Positions 63,811-64,000 of a stretch of 64,000 nt of DNA are shown piece by piece; the stretch's first letter is position 1, and each line of letters starts with the position of its first letter. Made by a program: the position numbers and the translations under genes. Under the pieces are notes generated by a model that saw only the letters and a program-made list of their open reading frames with translations, had not been told where the DNA came from and did no database searches. Origin of the DNA: Cherax quadricarinatus (Eukaryota > Arthropoda > Malacostraca > Decapoda > Parastacidae); the NCBI RefSeq assembly GCF_038502225.1, contig NC_091293.1, positions 12,673,439-12,737,438 of the forward strand, given 5' to 3'.

Positions 63811-64000
63811 TCCCTTATGCTATGGCAGTTTCTTATCTCCACCTCCAAGGGAGACTACCCTGTGTTTCGTATTCTCGTGTTTCAAAACGTCCCCCCACTT
63901 CTGGGGTCCCATCTTCTGCAGCCTTCCCTGTTGTTACCCCTCCCATAGTCAATTCTGTATCTAATTCTTTTGCTGTCCTGGGCTCTGACGTCTCTACTTC
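63811..64000 (+). pseudogene. I-like LINE copy 1 ORF1, resumed
   Basis: YAMAVSYLHLQGRLPCVSYS and PPTSGVPSSAAFPVV continue the ORF1 broken off at 36132 (GLPYA), and match copy 2 at 37960-38130. Runs off the window end. Confidence 0.88.

Overview
This is a nuclear genomic window from an animal, most probably a decapod crustacean (crayfish or lobster type). That call rests on exon/intron structure with GT-AG sites, very dense non-LTR and LTR retrotransposons, TTAA- and TA-flanked MITEs, and repeat tails that I remember as abundant in decapod assemblies; it is recognition from memory, not a database result. There is no sign of bacterial organisation (no operons, ribosome binding sites, rRNA or CRISPR).

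Only one host gene is visible. It lies on the + strand: exon A 7870-8121, exon B 23699-23805, exon C 28827-29112 (stop) and a probable last exon D 32812 to about 34090 with three polyadenylation signals. The splice phases agree and the visible coding part is 645 bases (214 residues). It encodes an acidic, low-complexity protein with a basic Gly/Arg/Lys-rich C-terminus. I cannot name it. Its first exons lie left of the window. A strong alternative donor inside exon C would join exon D in frame and give a different C-terminus.

Region by region. 1-1103: decayed piggyBac transposase. 1291-7603: several copies of one RTE-like LINE (called RTE-A and RTE-B here), some nested in one another. 8122-23698 (intron 1): a short RTE-derived element, a Tigger/pogo element with a CAG-rich minisatellite, a decayed copy of an unnamed invertebrate gene family, many RTE pieces, and one full-length RTE-A copy (17414-22062, minus) bounded by a 12-bp target-site duplication (TSD) and split by a piggyBac-type MITE. 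23806-28826 (intron 2): a tRNA-like palindromic retroposon, MITEs, two short LINE-derived elements and a second Tigger element. 29160-32811: a CR1-like fragment ending in a 190-base microsatellite, plus further short elements. 34153 to the end: a Russian-doll nest downstream of the gene.

The nest, from outside in: a MITE fragment, then I-like LINE copy 1 (34382-36132, resuming at 63811), then I-like LINE copy 2 (36133-63810), then a Gypsy-type LTR element (41274-56784, minus), then a BEL/Pao element (45853-54190, minus), then a tRNA-derived SINE (about 48801-49056). I-like copy 2 also holds a full CR1-like LINE (about 56912-62348). Most layers are proved by TSDs or by the host reading frame resuming on the far side.

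How the parts interact: the LINEs supply machinery to short parasites. Two unrelated LINEs (RTE-like and I-like) each have a short non-autonomous relative made only of the LINE 5' end joined to its 3' tail, and the tRNA SINE carries the 3' tail of the CR1-like LINE. The Gypsy element has the unusual domain order gag-protease-integrase-RT-RNase H, as described for Gmr1-type elements.
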